This document shows positions 57,572 to 64,000 of a stretch of 64,000 bases of DNA, in pieces; the first letter of the stretch is position 1, and every line of letters starts with the position of its first letter. The translations under genes were made by a program, and so were the position numbers. A model generated the notes under the pieces. It did not search any database, was not told the DNA's origin, and worked only from the letters and a program-made list of their open reading frames with translations. The stretch is from Mycobacterium senriense (GTDB taxonomy: Bacteria; Actinomycetota; Actinomycetes; Mycobacteriales; Mycobacteriaceae), in assembly GCF_019668465.1 (NCBI RefSeq), contig NZ_AP024828.1:5022001-5086000 (forward strand), read 5' to 3'.

Positions 57572-59722
57572 ATGCAGACCCCGCCACCCTCTCCCGCACC
57601 GGACGCCACCGCCGATCCCGGGGTCACGGGGGTGTGCAAAGCGGGGTCGCAGGGGTTCTATCGCTACGACCTCGACGGCCTGCGCGGCATCGCGATCGCG
57701 TTGGTCGCGGTCTTCCACATCTGGTTCGGTCGCGTCTCCGGCGGCGTGGACGTGTTCCTGGCGCTGTCCGGATTCTTCTTCGGCGGCAAGGTGATTCGTG
57801 CCGCGCTGAGCCCGGCCGTGACGCTGTCGCCGGCATCCGAGGTGGTCCGGCTCATCCGGCGGCTGGTTCCCGCCCTCGTTGTGGTGCTGGCCGGCTGCGC
57901 GGTGCTGACCATCCTGGTTCAGCCGGAAACCCGCTGGGAGACGTTCGCCGACCAAAGCCTGGCCAGCCTCGGCTACTACCAGAACTGGGAGCTGGCCAAC
58001 ACCGCGTCGGACTACCTGCGGGCGGGCGAAGCCGTCAGCCCGCTGCAACACATCTGGTCGATGTCGGTGCAGGGCCAGTTCTACATCAGCTTCCTCGTGT
58101 TGATCGCCGGGTTGGCCTACCTGTTCCGGCGCTCGCCGGCCGCCCGGGTCCGGACGTCGTTCCTGGTCGTGCTGACCGCGTTGACGGTGGCCTCGTTCGT
58201 CTACGCGATCGTCGCGCACCAGCAGGACCAGGCGGCCGCCTACTACAACACCTTCGCGCGGGGCTGGGAGTTGTTGCTGGGCGCGCTGGTCGGCGCGGTG
58301 GTGACCCGGGTCCGCTGGCCCATGTGGGTGCGGACGGCGGTGGCCACCGTCGCGCTCGGCGCGGTGCTGTCCTGCGGGGCGCTGATCGACGGCGTGCGGG
58401 AGTTCCCCGGCCCGTGGGCGCTGGTACCGGTGGGCGCCGCCATGCTGCTGATACTTGTCGGAGCCAACCTGCAGGGCGGCCGGTTGCCGCTGCCCAACCG
58501 GATCCTGGCGACGCGTCCGCTGGTGGAGCTGGGCGCCATGGCGTATGCGCTGTACCTCTGGCACTGGCCGCTGCTGATCTTCTGGCTGTCCTACAGCGGC
58601 CACAAGCACGCCGGCTTCATCGAAGGCGCGGTGCTGCTGCTGGTATCCGGCGTGCTGGCCTATCTGACCAACCGGCTCGTCGAGGACCCGTTGCGTTACC
58701 GCGCATCCTCGAAGCCGGCAGCGCCCACCCGGCCGTGGCCGACGCGCCTGGCCCGGCCGACGATGGCGCTCGGATCGGCCATCGTGCTGCTGGGCGTGAC
58801 GCTGACCGCGACCTCATTCACCTGGCGTCAGCACGTCACGGTGTTGCGGTCAGCCGGCAAGGAGCTCAGCGTCCTCAACCCGCAGGACTATCCCGGCGCG
58901 CGTGCGCTGACCGAACGCGTGCGGGTGCCCGCGCTGCCGATGCGGCCCTCCGTCTTGGAGGTCAAACAGGACCTGCCCGCCACGACCCGGGACGGTTGCA
59001 TCAGCGACTTCGTCAATCCCGCGGTCGTCACCTGCACCTATGGCGATGTGGCCGCGGACCGGACCATCGCGCTGGCGGGTGGGTCACACGCCGAGCACTG
59101 GCTGCCCGCGCTGGACATCCTGGGAAAGACGCGCCACTTCAAGGTCGTGACGTATCTGAAGATGGGCTGCCCGCTGTCGACCGAGCAGGTCCCGCTGATC
59201 ATGGGCAACAACGCCCCCTACCCGCAGTGCCGTGAGTGGGTGCAACGCACGATGACCAAACTGGTCACCGACCGGCCCGACTACGTCTTCACCACCACCA
59301 CTCGGCCGTGGAACATCAAGAGCGGTGATGTAATGCCGGCCACCTACATCGGGATCTGGCAGACGTTGTCCGACAACAACATTCGCATTCTCGGCATGCG
59401 AGACACGCCGTGGCTGGTGAAGAACGGACAACCGTTCGACCCGGCGGACTGCCTGGCCAAACGGGGCGGCACCCCGCAGTCATGCGCGATCAAGCGTTCC
59501 GACCTGCTCTCAGACCGCAACCAGACGCTCGACTTCGTCGGACAGTTCCCGCAGCTCAAGGTGCTCGACATGTCGGACGCGATCTGCCGCACCGACGTGT
59601 GCCGTCCGGTCGAGGGAAACATCCTGATCTACCACGGCGCCCACCACCTGACCCCCACCTACGTGCGGACGATGACACCCGAATTGGGCCGTCAGGTCGC
59701 CGAGGCCACCGGCTGGTGGTGA
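57572..59722 (+). CDS. Acyltransferase 3 with C-terminal SGNH domain (OafA type)
   Basis: A 716-residue membrane enzyme matching Rv1565c by place. Residues about 30-420 are an acyltransferase-3 domain: [20 protein letters not shown] (catalytic His), [16 protein letters not shown], and about eleven helices. After a linker, a periplasmic SGNH domain runs from about 440: [15 protein letters not shown] with nucleophile Ser505, GCPLS, and the late [12 protein letters not shown] with the catalytic His. Such enzymes move acetyl or other acyl groups onto surface glycans. Substrate unknown. Confidence 0.9.
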   Translation: MQTPPPSPAPDATADPGVTGVCKAGSQGFYRYDLDGLRGIAIALVAVFHIWFGRVSGGVDVFLALSGFFFGGKVIRAALSPAVTLSPASEVVRLIRRLVPALVVVLAGCAVLTILVQPETRWETFADQSLASLGYYQNWELANTASDYLRAGEAVSPLQHIWSMSVQGQFYISFLVLIAGLAYLFRRSPAARVRTSFLVVLTALTVASFVYAIVAHQQDQAAAYYNTFARGWELLLGALVGAVVTRVRWPMWVRTAVATVALGAVLSCGALIDGVREFPGPWALVPVGAAMLLILVGANLQGGRLPLPNRILATRPLVELGAMAYALYLWHWPLLIFWLSYSGHKHAGFIEGAVLLLVSGVLAYLTNRLVEDPLRYRASSKPAAPTRPWPTRLARPTMALGSAIVLLGVTLTATSFTWRQHVTVLRSAGKELSVLNPQDYPGARALTERVRVPALPMRPSVLEVKQDLPATTRDGCISDFVNPAVVTCTYGDVAADRTIALAGGSHAEHWLPALDILGKTRHFKVVTYLKMGCPLSTEQVPLIMGNNAPYPQCREWVQRTMTKLVTDRPDYVFTTTTRPWNIKSGDVMPATYIGIWQTLSDNNIRILGMRDTPWLVKNGQPFDPADCLAKRGGTPQSCAIKRSDLLSDRNQTLDFVGQFPQLKVLDMSDAICRTDVCRPVEGNILIYHGAHHLTPTYVRTMTPELGRQVAEATGWW

Positions 59723-59783
59723 CCCGCCTTACTCCTGGCCGCTTACCCGAGTGAGCGCAACGGCACGCGGATAAGGTCGATAG

Positions 59784-61985
<2,202 letters not shown>

Positions 61986-61988
61986 CGC

Positions 61989-64000
61989 ATGCCTTTACCC
62001 GTCATCTCCACCTACCGACTGCAGCTGCGTGGTGAATCCAGCGGGTTCGCGTTCACCTTCGCCGACGCGGAAAACCTGCTCGACTACCTGAACGACCTCG
62101 GGGTGTCGCACCTGTATTTGTCCCCGATTATGACCGCGACCGCGGGGTCGAGCCACGGCTACGACGTCACCGACCCTACGACGGTGTCGCCCGAGATCGG
62201 CGGCAAAGAAGGGCTGGCGCGACTGTCGGCGGCGGCGCGAGCGCGTGGCATGGGCCTGATCGTGGACATCGTGCCCAACCATGTGGGCATCGGCCAGCCC
62301 AGCCAGAACCCCTGGTGGTGGGACGTCCTTCAGAACGGCCGCTCTTCGCCCTACGCAACGTATTTCGACATCGACTGGGACCTCGACGACGACGGCCGCA
62401 TCGTGCTGCCGGTGCTGGGCTCCGACGACGACGCCGCAGGCCTCACCGTGGACGGGGACCTGTTGCGCCTGGGCGATCTGGCGTTCCCGATCGCGCCCGG
62501 CACCGCGGGGGGCACCGGCCCCGAGGTGCACGACCGCCAGCACTACCGGCTGGTGGGCTGGCGCAACGGCGTCTGCGGCTACCGCCGGTTCTTCTCGATC
62601 ACCTCGCTTGCGGGGCTGCGCCAGGAGGACCGCGTCGTCTTCGATGCCACACACGCCGAAGTCGGGCGGTGGTTCACCGAGGGGCTCGTCGACGGCATTC
62701 GCATCGACCACCCCGACGGCCTGTCCGACCCGTGCGGGTACCTGGCATGGTTGCGCGAGCTGACCGGCCCGGAGGCCTGGATCGTGATCGAGAAGATCCT
62801 GGCCGTCGACGAGGCGCTTGAGCCGACCCTGCCCATCGGCGGCACCACCGGCTACGACGTGTTGCGCGAAACCGGTGGCGTCCTGGTGGATCCGATGGGC
62901 GCCCCGACGCTGACCGCGCTGGTGGAGTCGGCCGGGGTGGACTACCAGGCGATGCCGGACATGCTGGTGGATCTCAAGCTCCGTGCGGCCACTGACACAT
63001 TGGCCAGTGAGCTGCGCCGGCTGCGCCGTAGCATCGTGGCCGCCGCCGGCGCCGACGACCCGCAGCTGCCCGACGCGGTGGCCGCGCTGCTCACCCATAT
63101 CGGGGTGTACCGCTGCGACTATCCCGGCCTGGTCGCGCTGCTGCCCACCGCGCTGGCCGAAACCCAGGCGGCCGCACCGGAGTTGGGGCCCGCACTGCAG
63201 GTGCTGGCCACGGCGCTGGCCCGCGGCGGCGAGCCGGCCACCCGGCTGCAGCAGCTGTGCGGCGCCGTCACCGCCAAGGCCGTCGAGGACTGCTTGTTCT
63301 ACCGTGACGCCCGGCTGGTTTCGCTGAACGAGGTGGGCGGTGAACCGCACCGCTTCGGTGTCGGTGCGGCCGAATTCCATCACAGCGCCGCCACCCGGGC
63401 CCGGTTGTGGCCGCAGACCATGACCACGCTGACCACCCATGACACCAAGCGCGGCGAGGACGTGCGGGCCCGGATTTCGGTGCTGTCCCAGGTGCCGTCG
63501 CTGTGGACCGAGTTCCTCGCGCGCTGGGAGATCGCCGCGCCCTCCCCCGATCCGGCGACCGGACAGTTCCTGTGGCAGAACATCTTCGGCGTGTGGCCGG
63601 TCAACGGCGAGGTCACCGACGCGCTGCGGGACCGGCTGCACGCCTACACCGAGAAGGCCATCCGGGAAGCGTCCTGGCACACCTCGTGGAACGACCCGGA
63701 CGCCGACTTCGAGGACGCGGTGCACCGGTGGCTGGACACCGTGCTCGACGGCCCGGTGGCCGGCCAGCTGACCGAGCTTGTCGCCCAACTCAATCCGCAT
63801 GCCGCCAGTGACGCGCTGGCCCAGAAGCTGCTGGCGCTGACCGTGCCCGGGATCCCGGACGTGTATCAGGGCACCGAGCTCTGGGACGACAGCCTGGTCG
63901 ACCCGGACAACCGCCGGGCCGTCGACTACGCCGCCCGGCGCGCCGCCCTGCAGGCGTTGGAGCACCCGAAAATCCGGGTCGTCACCACCGCACTTCGCGT
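61989..64000 (+). CDS. treY: Maltooligosyl trehalose synthase, cut by window edge
   Basis: Converts the reducing end of maltooligosaccharides into a trehalose unit; TreZ, expected next, then releases trehalose. The ATG at 61989 is three bases after the treX stop. About 670 residues are present. The start STYRLQL, SHLYLSPI, GSSHGYDVTDP, IVDIVPNHVG are TreY motifs; the nucleophile is Asp240 (DGIRIDHPDGL), the acid Glu in WIVIEKIL, and TLTTHDTKRGED gives the third carboxylate. The frame is open to the last base, so some 90-100 residues should follow. Equivalent to Rv1563c. Confidence 0.96.
   Translation, partial: MPLPVISTYRLQLRGESSGFAFTFADAENLLDYLNDLGVSHLYLSPIMTATAGSSHGYDVTDPTTVSPEIGGKEGLARLSAAARARGMGLIVDIVPNHVGIGQPSQNPWWWDVLQNGRSSPYATYFDIDWDLDDDGRIVLPVLGSDDDAAGLTVDGDLLRLGDLAFPIAPGTAGGTGPEVHDRQHYRLVGWRNGVCGYRRFFSITSLAGLRQEDRVVFDATHAEVGRWFTEGLVDGIRIDHPDGLSDPCGYLAWLRELTGPEAWIVIEKILAVDEALEPTLPIGGTTGYDVLRETGGVLVDPMGAPTLTALVESAGVDYQAMPDMLVDLKLRAATDTLASELRRLRRSIVAAAGADDPQLPDAVAALLTHIGVYRCDYPGLVALLPTALAETQAAAPELGPALQVLATALARGGEPATRLQQLCGAVTAKAVEDCLFYRDARLVSLNEVGGEPHRFGVGAAEFHHSAATRARLWPQTMTTLTTHDTKRGEDVRARISVLSQVPSLWTEFLARWEIAAPSPDPATGQFLWQNIFGVWPVNGEVTDALRDRLHAYTEKAIREASWHTSWNDPDADFEDAVHRWLDTVLDGPVAGQLTELVAQLNPHAASDALAQKLLALTVPGIPDVYQGTELWDDSLVDPDNRRAVDYAARRAALQALEHPKIRVVTTALR

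Overview
The window is high-GC actinobacterial DNA from a mycobacterium, most likely a slow grower close to the M. avium complex. From about 10.3 kb to the right edge the gene order is that of the M. tuberculosis block Rv1625c down to Rv1563c, read in the opposite orientation: cya, a DUF308 protein, cydABDC, a DUF2156 protein, tesB, pyk, a DUF2752 protein, lgt, trpABC-E, bcpB, chaA, hisIF-impA-hisAHBCD, a deazaflavin-type nitroreductase, nadCBA, nrtR, a lipase, bsaP-bioB, bioDFA, ripD, an acyltransferase, and treX-treY. A 53-bp tandem repeat of the MIRU type fits the genus. The species call is inference; no rRNA or marker gene is present.

Positions 1-9524 are the right part of an integrated, phage-derived island ending in a 3' tRNA fragment (att site). 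It carries an XRE repressor (cut by the window edge), a small excisionase-like HTH protein, a P-loop ATPase with iteron-like GATCAC octamers in its 3' end, small early genes, then a head module: Mu-I-like protease, a DUF2190-type decoration protein, a major capsid protein and a separate scaffold-like protein. Two tandem zinc-ligand paralogues and reverse-strand cargo follow, including a solitary Cas2-like protein. No portal, terminase or tail gene is seen, so it resembles the small phiRv1/phiRv2 elements or capsid-forming satellites. The integrase and intact tRNA should lie left of the window.

The chromosomal part (9.5-50.2 kb) holds a class III adenylyl cyclase next to a dense cluster of palindromes, the cytochrome bd operon with its CydDC transporter, pyruvate kinase, and three biosynthetic operons on the minus strand: tryptophan (with lgt downstream), histidine (with impA inside), and NAD (nadABC, facing nrtR across a palindromic operator that overlaps a TATAAT box). 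BioB is preceded in the direction of reading by its small partner BsaP. To its right lies a three-gene membrane cassette (a 610-residue membrane protein with repeated D-x3-H...H motifs, a cupredoxin-like lipoprotein, and a 454-residue membrane protein) that I do not recall from M. tuberculosis and whose function is unknown.

Between this cassette and bioD is an AT-richer insert with one large unknown membrane protein. It occupies the interval where M. tuberculosis carries phiRv1 and REP13E12, suggesting an integration hot spot. The right end has bioDFA, a catalytically dead NlpC/P60 protein (ripD) behind a structured leader, an OafA-type acyltransferase with an SGNH domain, and the trehalose-from-glycogen genes treX and treY; treY runs off the window.
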